NCBI GenBank assembly: GCA_038373865.1
Contig: JAXGGA010000071.1
Span: 124,001 to 188,000, forward strand
Direction of reading: 5' to 3'
DNA from: Uloborus plumipes
Lineage: Eukaryota > Arthropoda > Arachnida > Araneae > Uloboridae
DNA: 64,000 nt
Shown: in pieces, positions 11,215 to 21,893 of the stretch
Layout of the letters: each line of letters begins with the position of its first letter
Numbering within the stretch: the stretch's first letter is position 1
Notes under the pieces: model-generated
Databases searched by the model: none
Seen by the model: the letters and a program-made list of their open reading frames with translations, nothing else
What the model was told of the DNA's origin: nothing
Program-made: the position numbers and the translations under genes

Positions 11215-11582
11215 CTCCCCAAAAACAACAATGTTGTAAAAAAATCCCCCGCCAAGAAAACCTTAAATACTCAGCCTTAAAAAGTTATGATATCGAGTTT
11301 TCCCGCCAAGTTTGTGCCAAACTACAACTAACCTGTATGTATAGTTCTTTTAAATTGTTTTCAGTCCTGCCAGGCGGGAAGTTTTTACTCATTAAGCAAC
11401 CACCTCACAAGACAAAGCTTCCCGCCTGGCAAAACTGAAAACAATTTAAAAGAACTATACGTACAGGTTAGTTGTAGTTTGGCACAAACTTGGCGGGAAA
11501 ACTCGATATCATAACTTTTTAAGGCTGAGTATTTAAGGTTTTCTTGGCGGGGGATTTTTTTACAACACTTGTTTTTGGGGAG
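11215..11582. mobile_element. Fold-back MITE-like inverted repeat
   Basis: Arms at about 11215-11381 and 11418-11582 are near-perfect inverted copies (TCCCCAAAAAC... to CAGGCGGGAAG, and back), with a loop of about 36 bp. Both arms contain GCCAAGAAAACCTTAAATAC. No clear target duplication was found at this boundary. Short ORFs across it are palindromic artefacts. Confidence 0.75.
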
Positions 11583-11778
11583 ATTATTTACTTATATTAG
11601 TAACCATCTTAAATCATTAAAAAAAAAGAAAAAGTTTGACTCATTTCTAACCTACTTACCTACCTATTACGAGGGTTGTTTTTTTTCAACCTCCGTTCGG
11701 CTATAAAAAATAAACGGATTCAAATAAAAAAAATATTTTATTATCAAAAGTAAGGTACAATCCTCTACATTTTTTTAT

Positions 11779-11924
11779 TTAATCACCTTGACGATTGAAG
11801 CATTTGTTATATCTGTAAACAAGCTTTATAATAGCCTCCTCGTAGAATGTGGCCGCCAATGATTGGAAGTGAGTTGTGAAGGTGTCTTTGGGTTCCACGC
11901 CACTTTGGAAGCCCGATGCCTTTA
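11779..11924 (-). pseudogene. Mariner transposase C-terminal fragment, minus-strand arm
   Basis: The minus strand encodes THFQSLAATFYEEAIIKLV and then RYNKCFNRQGD before a stop. This matches the usual mariner C-terminus (FYEEGIQKLVPRYDKCL type). Upstream sequence on this strand is filler rather than the catalytic core. It is a mirrored duplicate of the fragment on the plus strand at 12166-12420. Confidence 0.8.
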
Positions 11925-12056
11925 CAGACCCCAAGCAGGGGGCTCCCCAAGCAGGGTTGACGGTCATTACCATGCCCCCAAGCAGGGGGGCATGGAAATG
12001 CCCGTCATCATTGCGCTCGCGTAACCCAACGGTCTCTCCAACAATTTCATGCATTC

Positions 12057-12318
12057 AATGGGATATTTTTGAACACCCATCATTAAGTTCCGACCGAGCA
12101 CCAAGTGACTTATATGTGTTCCCAGAACTGAAGCAGAGACTTTGAGACCCCTGATTAGGGTATGGAAAGGCATTGGGCTTCCAAAGTGGCGTGGAACCCA
12201 AGCAGACCGTCACCACTCACTTTCAATCATTGGCGGTAACATTCTACGAGGAGGCTATAATAAAGCTTGTTCACAGATATAACAAATGCTTCAATCGCCA
12301 AGGTGATTATGTAGAGAA
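12057..12318 (+). pseudogene. Mariner transposase C-terminal fragment with third catalytic aspartate
   Basis: The plus strand encodes WDIFEHPSLSSDRAPSDLYV, corresponding to the mariner HPxYSPDLAPSDYHLF region that holds the last D of the D34D triad. It is followed by ELKQRL, a stop and frame break, then THFQSLAVTFYEEAIIKLV and GDYVEN. The first two catalytic residues and the whole DNA-binding half are absent. It is a defunct remnant. Confidence 0.8.
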
Positions 12319-12462
12319 TTGTAGAGGATTGTACCTTACTTTTGACAATATTTTTTTTTTTTTTTTGAATCCGTTTATTTTTTATAGCCGAACGGAGGTT
12401 GAAAAAAAAAACAACCCTCGTACATAAGAAAGAAAAAAAAAGTCAAAAGAATAAGAAAACAA

Positions 12463-13477
12463 TCTATATCTATAAAAATGAGTGTATGTATATATATATA
12501 CTTGTTCTCTATACAAATCCACAGTTTGCGTCAGATTTTCATCAAACTTGACACAGAGGTTCCTTGATGCCCTAGAATTCTCATAGGCGGGGTCTTGAAA
12601 TTTTAAAAAATCTAAAAAGCTCAAATTTAAATTTTTTGTCAAAAAATGACCCTTTTATAGGAATCTAGCCCATTTATATTGTAATCGAGATAGGCCTTTT
12701 AGCATTCAAACTGATGAAATTTAAGATTTTTAAATTCCAACAATGATTACGATTAAAGTAATGAATTTTCAATTTAAGGCTCACTTATTTCCTTTTAGCA
12801 TTGAAATAAGTAAAAAACAATCATAATTCATGTGGACTTTATAAAAAGAACCACGGATTTGAATTTCAAATTTGCAATGCGACGACAGTTGCGTCTGTAA
12901 TGGAGATAAGCCTTCATAACGAGAAATAGATTTATTTCTGAGTTATAATAATTTTTACTTTGTAGGTGGGAACAATTAATAGAGAAAAGTTAATATTTTA
13001 AATTTGGCGGGTGAAATTGATGCAATTTTTTCACTTCCATGTGCATATATTTCATGCCAGTGGACGCGGCAAAGCACAGACAACATTAATCTTTCATTTT
13101 CACCTTTTGATAAGACTATTTTTCTGTAAACGTTTAACTTTCTGTAATATTTTAGTTTTTTTCAAAGTTTGTACCTAAGAGACAGATTGATGCAAATTAT
13201 TTTGTACCCATATGAATAGAACTCTTTCAAACTTTTTTTGGTAAAATCCTACTTTAGGGTCCGGGTTTGGCGATTTTTTTCAGACTAGCTTAATAATGTA
13301 GTAGGGTTGCAATCATTTAGCTTAAAATCGCCAAACAATCCAATCATCCAATGATAATTCTGTGGTTGCCAGATTTAATAATTTATCGCCGGACCTTAAA
13401 CTAGGATTCATCCCTTTTTTCCCCTGAATGCTATGTTGTATTAATAAGCACCCGGGCAACGCCGGGTATTAAGCTAG
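12463..13477 (+). mobile_element. Helitron, plus strand, about 1.0 kb, non-autonomous
   Basis: The 5' end is TCTATATCTATAAAAATGAG at 12463, preceded by A. The 3' end has the hairpin ACCCGG-GCAACG-CCGGGT followed nine bases later by CTAG (13474-13477) and T (13478). This is the canonical A|TC...CTAG|T insertion. No Rep/helicase coding. The element lies within the 6183-14133 Helitron, just right of the mariner remnant. Confidence 0.8.
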
Positions 13478-13478
13478 T

Positions 13479-14133
13479 ACCCTATATAAATATAATACGG
13501 TCTTAAATTATGTGCTTAGTTAAGTACCTGAGGTACACTATAATAATAAAGTTACAAATAACAACCACAAATGAAGAACAAATACTAACAATGCAGAAAT
13601 AAGGAAGACAAAAGTTAGTAGAAAAATCCTGCAAAACAAATTATATACCTGAATATCAAAGAAAAACACGAAAACCATTTCATGATCTGAGCCATGTGGC
13701 AAGAGGCAAGACTCTCGAGGCTAGAGCAATTGTCAACCAGCGCTCTCTACACAGTTTCTAAAAAAATAATTTTAACGAACGACGTCTCTCGAGAAGAGTG
13801 GAAACTAATCCACATTAAAAGGCAAGAGCATCTGCTTGATTGTCAACCGTTGAATGTAGAGGGCGCCTCCACAGTTGCAAAAGCTTAGCAATACTCTTTA
13901 TGAGCGCCATCTCTCGAGAAGAGAGGAAACTAATTCTTTTCGTAGAGTTTATTATTTTTTACATTATTATTTTTAGTTATAACAATAACTCCTATAGCCT
14001 AAAGCCTTCTTGGATAAATGGACTATTCAATACAAAAATAATTCTTCAAATCGAACCAGTAGTTCCTGAGATTAGCGCGTTCAAGCAAACAAACAAACGA
14101 ACAAACTCTACAGCTTTATATTATTAGTATAGA
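13479..14133 (-). other. 5' portion of the outer Helitron with diverged internal repeats
   Basis: Holds two diverged copies of a block around TGTCAACC...CTCTCGAGAAGAG (about 13705-13800 and 13830-13925) and the Helitron 5' terminus. Short plus-strand ORFs here have no domain. Confidence 0.5.
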
Positions 14134-17100
14134 TGTCACACGGAATTTAAGCAAAGGTTTCAAGCTCGTGAATACACATTGCTGTTATAAGCCCGATAAA
14201 TGAAAAAACTTCACATCCCCCGCTCCCACCCCTCTTGATCTTTTTGTATCTCTCTATTTAGTTAGATAAAGGAATATCATTTAGCTGCAAGTTGCAACTG
14301 TTGAAAGAGAATTGTTTACTAATTATCAGAGAATATAATTTTCCATCAACAACTTATTTACATCCTTGAAAATTTTCAACGTTAACAAGGTCAAATTTGT
14401 ATGTGTCTTGCTGGTTTATGTTCAAAATGTCCCCTTGTTAGCATAAAATGTGATTTAAATAACGCTGAAACTTTTTTCTTTAAATATTAACCATCATCTT
14501 AGACTTTCAATTAGTTATTTTTCCTGAAATGTAGTTATGAACTTCCTTTTTATGCATTTAAAAGTTCCAAAACCAGTAAAATTATATTCATTTATGCAAC
14601 TAAATCTCTTTTTACAACAATCTTCCAGATTTACTGATTTATAAATTCTAACGCAGCCTTTTTGGAACGGTATTGCCTAAATCACATTCAATTTGATATA
14701 GAACCATAACTATATATAATACTTCTGATTCGAAAGTAGTTGCAATATTTTTTTTTCTGGTCTAAAAATTACAAAACATACTTTATCTTTCTTCAACTTC
14801 TTTTTATTTCGCATGCTCTTCAACAGAAAAAAAAACTGTTGCATTTCGTCATACATGTATTCTGCATACAATATTATGTTCAAAAATGTTTTGAAAGTTA
14901 AATTACTTTATAAATTTCTATCACTTTGGGATAGTCTACCAGAGAAAAAGTTGTGAGAAAAGTACTTCTAACATGTGCTAGAGGAAAAGTGACCAAGCAT
15001 AAAATAGATACATAGTATTCACTTGAGTCTGTTTTAAAGAATAAGAAAGTCATTAGAAATTCATAGACATTGAATAATTCAAAGGCAGCTTTTTTATGAG
15101 AATCGTTTTGCTCTTGTACATGAAACTGCGTCCTAGTAAGTACCCAAAATAATTTCTGGAATATATTCATTCAGTTTGCTGTTGCTCTATATCTCTTGAG
15201 TTCCATGATACTAAAAGTACTTACAACAGCGTTTCACGAAAAACATCTGGAAGAGATAAAGATAAAGTACATAATATGAGACAACTATTTCTGATAAAGA
15301 ATTTTCTGGTTGTTTAAATAAAAATGCATGTGTGATTAGCTCATATTCTGATATTTTTATTTATTTATTTTTTCATGTAATAAATTTTCTGTATAAGATA
15401 TCAGGTAATGCAAAAAAAGGAAGTTTGGTTAAAGCTAAAATTTGATGATTTTTAACTAAAAGATATCCCACACCGAATATGACGGCAAAAAAGCAATATT
15501 CCTCATAAAACAACTACTTTTTTTATATTGCAGCTTTATTAAAAGAAATAGTAAGTGATTTGTTGCCAAAAAAACTTTTACGATTAGTCATGACACATAA
15601 TGTTAAATGTTTTGCCTTTTTTTGCACTATAAATACCAACTGTAATAAATTTTGTTTTATACGGTATTGCAGCTTTCTCAAAACAATATAAAAACAATAA
15701 AGTGCAAAATTCGGACATAGGTTAGTACTTGTTATCCGTTTCGGACATACGTATCGGAATAGAATACACACTAACAATCACGGTTTAGTACAGAAATTAT
15801 TTCAGAAGTGCCGCAAAGAAAAAAAAAGTCTCTATTACAATAGATCAATGTGCATATCACATCAACAGCAATAATTCATTGATTTTTATGTTAGATCATT
15901 GTGCAATCAACAAATCATGAAGAGTAATTTATAAGCATTGAATAAATGACTAACAATGGATAGGAGCAAGAGTGTGTTAATTAAATTTTGCATTACTAAT
16001 GACGTGATTAGTATACTAATGATAAAACTTACGTCCTTCCAACGATCAATATGGTGTTGGAATATTGCACTCATGGCTTAATGCACCATTTTTCCCATGA
16101 ATTGAACCAATTTTCTCTCTTTTTTCTCCTCTTTGGTTGAAAAAATACTTGTACAGACAACAAATATGTCAATGGAAAATAGAAGTTACACATATTATCA
16201 AATACCAGACGCAGCAGTGTCTCCAACAATGCAAGATGAATGTAGTACAAAAATGCAGCTGTTAAAAACGTCTTCTGATACTTCTTTTTGATTGTTGAAT
16301 CATCCGTATAAAAAAATAGCATTCTGAACACTGTTGGATCCAGAACTTCTGTAGGCTAGTTAGAGTGGTTTCTATGGGAAAATTGTCAACCAAACAAAAT
16401 TGCGTAATTGTAATGAGTTCTATAGTTCTGTTACATTTTATTAAAAATGAAAATTTGAAGAAAATTCACACGAAGCAATGTAAAAAGTAATTTTATAAAT
16501 CGTAATTCTTGTTAGCTATTTTTACAGTATTTTAAAGCTGCATTAAATTTAAAATATCTTTCAAAAAAACAAAAAAGCTCTACATTTTAGAATGCTCGTC
16601 CGTAATAATGATGAAATAAGCTTTTCGACGAAAATTCTAAATTACTTTGCAAGTCATTGCTTCAGTTATCTTAATGTAACCATAATTTTTATTCATGTAA
16701 AACGTTTTAAATTTGACTCGCAAAAGGTTAAAAAAACGAAAACTTTTACATTGTAACATAGAAACATATGACACAAGTAAAAACCGTTTGCTGAGAAATA
16801 AGGATAGAACTAAATACTAAAAAAATAATTTCCTATGAAGAAATACTTAAAAAGGCATTTTAAATTTTTACTGAATTAGAGAGCAAAGAAAGTCGTCTTT
16901 TAGAATTTATAAATTACTATCTATGTATAAAACAAATGTATATAAAAGCTTTAGTTGATAATTTGAACCTTTCAAACGTTCCAAATTTTATTTGGCATGT
17001 AATTGAAGAATAAATATGCGTAGACAGTAGCAAATGCTAAAACTATTTAAAATGTATTTTCTTACTAAAATAAAGAATTCATTTTATGTCCGCTTTAATA

Positions 17101-17266
17101 GTAAGCAATATAACTATTTCATGAAAACAGTTTTAACTCACATTGCATTTCTTTCCAGTGAATGTTAAATTTTTACAACTTTAAAGTTGATATTATATTA
17201 CTATAGGAAAAATAGGAAAGAAAAATCAAATTGCATGTCAATTCAAATTTCCCTTTAGATGTTGAC
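14134..17266. other. AT-rich interval, nothing recognised
   Basis: Several minus-strand ORFs of 80-90 codons (for example near 14898-15170 and 16071-16331) are rich in Phe/Leu/Lys as expected of AT-rich noncoding DNA and show no motif. No repeat pair with clear ends was seen. Confidence 0.5.
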
Positions 17267-17270
17267 TTAA

Positions 17271-17951
17271 GGGGTTACAGTATCTTTCTAACAATTTTCT
17301 TAAATTTACGTGAAAAATGTAATTCTTTGGAATCTTTGTTTCCGCACTTATTTACCAATCAATAATTTATTTTCAAACATTAAAAATTTTGCTCACTTTT
17401 TTGGAAAATTTGAAAAATTTAAGAAAATTTCAATTTTTAAAAAACCCTAAGGCTTTTTCGTTTTTGCACTAATTTCAAAATTTCTTTTTGCTAAATGATC
17501 GCAAGAATTACCTCTAAAAATCTGTGCATTCATGTTCTTATATATTTATTTGAAAATATTTTGTGACCTTTTATGTAAACAATTCTTAGAAAATTTTGTT
17601 TTTCGAGGTTTAACAAGCTCTAAAAATTTTAGTAATTTATGAAATGCTCATTCAATGCACATTTTTGTTAAATATATTATCCTGAGTGCAAAAAATATTG
17701 CTTTAAAGTTGTATCTTTAATAGAAAAAATTCCTTAGCATTTCCAGTAACACAGAAACACTAAAAACTGATCATGGAGAAAAAGCACTTTGAAGTTTTGC
17801 TTTTAAATTAGAACACATAGCAGGCATGAGTCACTAATAACTTTTTAAATAATTTAGCTAGAGCAATGCTATTTTTAAATAACTTTTACTTTTGAAATAA
17901 GCAATAAAAAATTTTTTGATCTTTTGGTCATTTTTGAGGTACTGTGACCCC
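17271..17951. mobile_element. TTAA-flanked TIR element, 681 bp
   Basis: Ends GGGGTTACAGTATCT and, reversed, GGGGTCACAGTACCT form inverted repeats of about 15 bp. TTAA flanks both sides (17267-17270 and 17952-17955). No coding. TTAA duplications fit piggyBac or Kolobok families; the GGGGT start does not decide between them. Probably a non-autonomous derivative. Confidence 0.75.
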
Positions 17952-18489
17952 TTAAGAAGAAAAAAAATCTTGAAAAAAAAATAGAATTTAGTTTATAGCA
18001 GAAAATGCCTTGAACGGATTGTCGAAGTTACTATTTGTCTGCCTTAAATTAAAATAAAAATGTTTTATTATGCTTTCTGAGGAGGTTATAAGAGGGAGGT
18101 TGCGTAAGTACTAGTTTCCATGTCTTTGTACAATTTTCAACAAAAATGTAAAATTGTTATGACTTGCCGGTGTATTTTTTTTTATGTTACAATCTTTAAC
18201 GATCTCAAAAATTAGCAACATTTTTAATCCGATGCTTACAAATAGATTAAAAGGGAAGCATCGTGCCATCTCGTGATGTAATTTCGTCGTCTATGGTCAT
18301 CTGTGAAAAAGCAATATTTTTAAAAATTCTGAAAAAGCTGCTTCTGAACCAAATAAACATGGCTTAAAACTCTAAAAAGTAATATTGAGCTTATAGCTGC
18401 AGAAATAACACTTGTGCTTAGCGTGGCAGAAGAGTAACCCATCACTGATCATCGTAAAATCACACGGTTTGCGTTGCATAGCAGAAATT

Positions 18490-19395
18490 CAAAAACCATT
18501 GTAAAGCTAAAGAATAGAGCTTTCTATTGATATATTACGCGGCCTTTCTGTGACAGGTTTGAGTTTCAAGGTCATTCATTGTGACATTGTGACCTTGAAT
18601 ATCTCAAACTTGACGCAAGAAAACATGTTATATATCAATAGAAAACACTATTCTTCAACTTTTAACTTAATGGTTTTTGAATTTTTTTCTCTGTTCTAAG
18701 TAGGAGTGAAGTTATATTCATTTGCATGAAACCACTTTTCGTCTTTTTTTTCACACGTTTTGCTGTTTTTACAGCCCTGTATTTTGTACAATTTTTTTAA
18801 TCAAAATCTACAAATTTGAAGGATTACTTGTCTTGTCATATGTGACCCTCACATCAAATATCATAAAAATCGGAAATGATGAGGTCAAGAAGGTGATTAA
18901 CCTGGCGTATGGAACTCCCTAATGTAAAACATGTAAACATTCCTGAGTTTTTTGAGTACCTTGCCATAGCGGTGCCAGCCTAAGTTTCGGTGTGGGTGAA
19001 GAAAAACGTTAGATCTATAAAATATATATATTTTAAATAAACTCTAAGTAGGCGTGTTTTGAGATATTCAAGTTCAAAAGTTACTATCAATGACCTTGAA
19101 ACTCAAATATATCAATAGAAAGCTCTATTTTTAGCTTTACAATGGCTTTTGAATTTTTATTTTATTCTACTATAATTAAAAGCGAAGTTGCAATCATTTG
19201 CATGAAACCACTTTTCGTTTTTTCGCTCTTTTTTCTGTTTTTTACAACCCTGTGTTTCGCACAATTTTGAAAATAAAAATCTAAATATTTGCAGGATTAC
19301 TTATTTCGTCATATGTGTCCCTCACACCAAATTTTGTTAAAATCGGAAATGGTGAGGTCAAGAAGGTGCTTCATCTAACGTGGAATTGCCCAGTA
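18490..19395. repeat. Diverged tandem duplication, period about 470 bp
   Basis: Blocks at about 18620-18925 and 19095-19395 share ATTTGCATGAAACCACTTTT, CAAAATCTA/AAAAATCTA, AAAATCGGAAATG and GAGGTCAAGAAGGTG in the same order. Both are preceded by sequence with ATATATCAATAGAAA, which also occurs inverted at about 18520-18540. The ORF at 18722-18922 is within this repeat and has no domain. Probably part of an old dispersed repeat. Confidence 0.65.
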
Positions 19396-21893
19396 ATCCT
19401 TATATCAGAGTTGCTCTTCACAAATTTGTGCCTAACGAATTTTACACTACAATTAGTTGTTACGTAGACTTGATTTCAAATATCTAAAAGTCTTTATATC
19501 AGAATTCGTGTTACGTACATTTACATGTTTACTTTGAATACTCTATTATGTGTATAAGACGTGAGAAATCTTTTTACAACTGGAGCCCACATTTAAATTA
19601 CGCAATAATAAAAGAGACCGCGTGATTTGATAAATGTGTAAATGCAACGTCTATTTTATTTATACATAGTTATACAGATTGATACATACAATTTTTTGTA
19701 CAGTTAAATCACTTTATTGCATTATGCAGACGTTGATATAATAGAAAAAGAAACCTTTACTCGTTGATATAAGATGTTAGCTTTTAAAACAGTTTGTGTT
19801 TTTTCACAAGGTTTTTTTTAACCTTTTTTAAACAAACTGCTACACATTCAAATAAATATCATAAAACAGAATTTTTTTGTATATTTTCTTTTTCTTATAT
19901 ATTACATTGTGAAGAGAAACATTGGAAATATAGTAATATCAAATAAGAAGAAGTTTTGTTTTAAAAATAAGCATATAGTAACCATAGGTAAAAGAATTTT
20001 CGAATTCAGTAAAAAATTTAAGGGACTATTTGCTTTTGTTCCTTACCAAAAACAACAGTAAATATATTTCTGTGCTTGGTATCTGGAAATAAAGTTGACA
20101 GCTGAAGACAGTTTGACGCATGCAGATATAAGTCTAAATTTGAACATCTGTATTGTTATTTATACATTGCTTTTTATATTGTCGCAATCAGCTTAATTTA
20201 GTGAGAATTAAATTCAAAAGTTAATTTTTATAAAAGCCAATATAAACTAATACCGTACTATACTAAAATTATAAATGTATTACGTTTTTGAAAGCTTTTT
20301 GATGAAATTCATGTATAATCAAGGGAGATTGAGGTAAAAAGAAACATACGAGGCAATAATAGACAAAAAAAGAAAAATTATATATGTTTCAAATGTACTC
20401 AATATGCTCAAATTCTTTAAAAAACGATCACTTTCGTCCTCTGTTATAAGTTATAGAGCAGTTTTGAAAATACTAGTTATTGGGTATTGTTTGTAATTTA
20501 ATTTAAAACATGTCCATGTCTCTCATTTCTCGTAGGAGTTAGTACACTTCTGGTACCCAAATCCAGCATTTTAAAATTTCAACAAAGTATTAAATTGCAC
20601 GTCAGTTACTGACTTTGATGTATAGGTAAACAACGAAAAAAAAAATACTGAATCTTCTAAACATAAATATAGCTTGAATCAAAGGTTAAAAATGAAAAAG
20701 CCCTACTCCCTCTCTGCCACCAACGACATTTAAATTACCATTGAACGATGACGTTTCGTTTAAAAACATTAATAACTTAAAAGCATTACCACTTAAAGCA
20801 TTAAAGAAAAAAATAAAAGAAAATGCTGCATCCATGCATAAAATCTGTCGAAATCAATAAATCATTTCAAACACGCTGTTGTAATCCATACTTTGATCGA
20901 AGATGAAAACTACTTTGGCGCAGCAGATGGTCTCAAACAGCTTTAGCGTAAAATTTTTGGAGATAAATGTTTTATACTTTAATACATCACATAGTATACA
21001 ATCATTTTTCATAAGCGTTTTGAAACAATAAAATACTACTTAAAGACATTACTGTAAAATGTGAATTTTTAATAATGTTTCATGCTTTGACGTACTTAAG
21101 GCAGATAATTTTCAATCTATCTTTTTTGACAAACACTTGTTATATTTTGTAATATGAAAATAGAATTAAAGTTCAGACACTCTCTCAAGTAATATCACCA
21201 AGTGCAGTATATTTAAGAACTGAAATATGTGGAACAGTACTGCCTAATTAAAAACATTTACTATTATGAATGATATCAGAGTTATTATCCGTTGTTTTCA
21301 ATACATAAGTCAAATGTACTGTAATTAATTAAAATGGCTAGAACCTTTTTTTATGTATAATCAATGTAAAAGTTTTTTTTTCTTCCTTTCTACTTTGATC
21401 ATACATAGGTTAGATATTAAGGAATTATAAATTAAGGGAGTGTTTCTTTATTAAGAAAAAAAATGTTACTGTTTCTTCCCTTAATTTTCTAAACTTTCTA
21501 AATGTACTTTAAAATCTTTACTTACAGAACAGTGAAGAATGTTAAAATCATGCACTAGATTAGCATAAAAAAGATTTCTTTTACAAAATTATCTGCTATT
21601 TTTTCTATAAAAAATACTAGATACGTATTTTTTAATCTCATTTGAAATCGGTTTTGAGCTCCCAATTTTATCTGTTTTTTTATCTGGTTTGTGGATTACC
21701 GTGAAGTTGAAAAACCGAAGAATTAGGTTAGCACACGGTTAAAAACTTTAATGATTGAATTTTCAGTACTCATGTAGGAGCGACATTTTTTTTTCGTACT
21801 GCACTAATGATAATCATTAAGTACGTTCGGTTGCTAAATAAAGTCAGTTTTTTGAAACTTTGGTTTCTTCTATGGAATTCTTTAAAAGTTAAT
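19396..21893. other. AT-rich interval, nothing recognised
   Basis: No ORF with a domain, no clear repeat ends and no RNA gene were seen. Confidence 0.5.

Larger units (their letters stand above)
11670..12420. mobile_element. Inverted-duplicated mariner derivative, TA-flanked
   Basis: The ends are CGAGGGTTGTTTTTTTTCAA and its reverse complement, each next to TA (11668-11669 and 12421-12422). The arms run 11670-11924 and 12166-12420. Each arm carries the transposase C-terminal codons (motif THFQSL then FYEEAIIKLV), so both ends derive from the same 3' end of a mariner. The middle holds GC-rich filler containing CAAGCAGGG repeats plus the piece encoding the third catalytic aspartate. Confidence 0.85.
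6183..14133 (-). mobile_element. Helitron (minus strand), host of a nest of younger insertions
   Basis: The 3' end lies at 6183. On the minus strand a hairpin, GCCCG-TGAAAC-CGGGC with one extra base in the loop, is followed about 10 bases later by CTAG and then T (6182). The 5' end is at 14133: the minus strand begins TCTATACTAATAATATAAAG preceded by A (14134), followed by text typical of animal Helitron 5' ends (GTTTGCTTGAACGCGCTAAT). Insertion between A and T fits Helitron rules. After removing nested elements (6394-10056, 11670-12420, 12463-13477) about 2.5 kb remains, with no visible Rep/helicase coding, so it is probably non-autonomous. A motif around TATGTGTTTAGT recurs at about 6240-6300, 10104-10155 and 13480-13535. 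Confidence 0.75.

Noticed and set aside
11070..11438. 122-residue lysine-rich ORF
   Set aside because: Spans one arm and the loop of a palindromic repeat; composition reflects the DNA.
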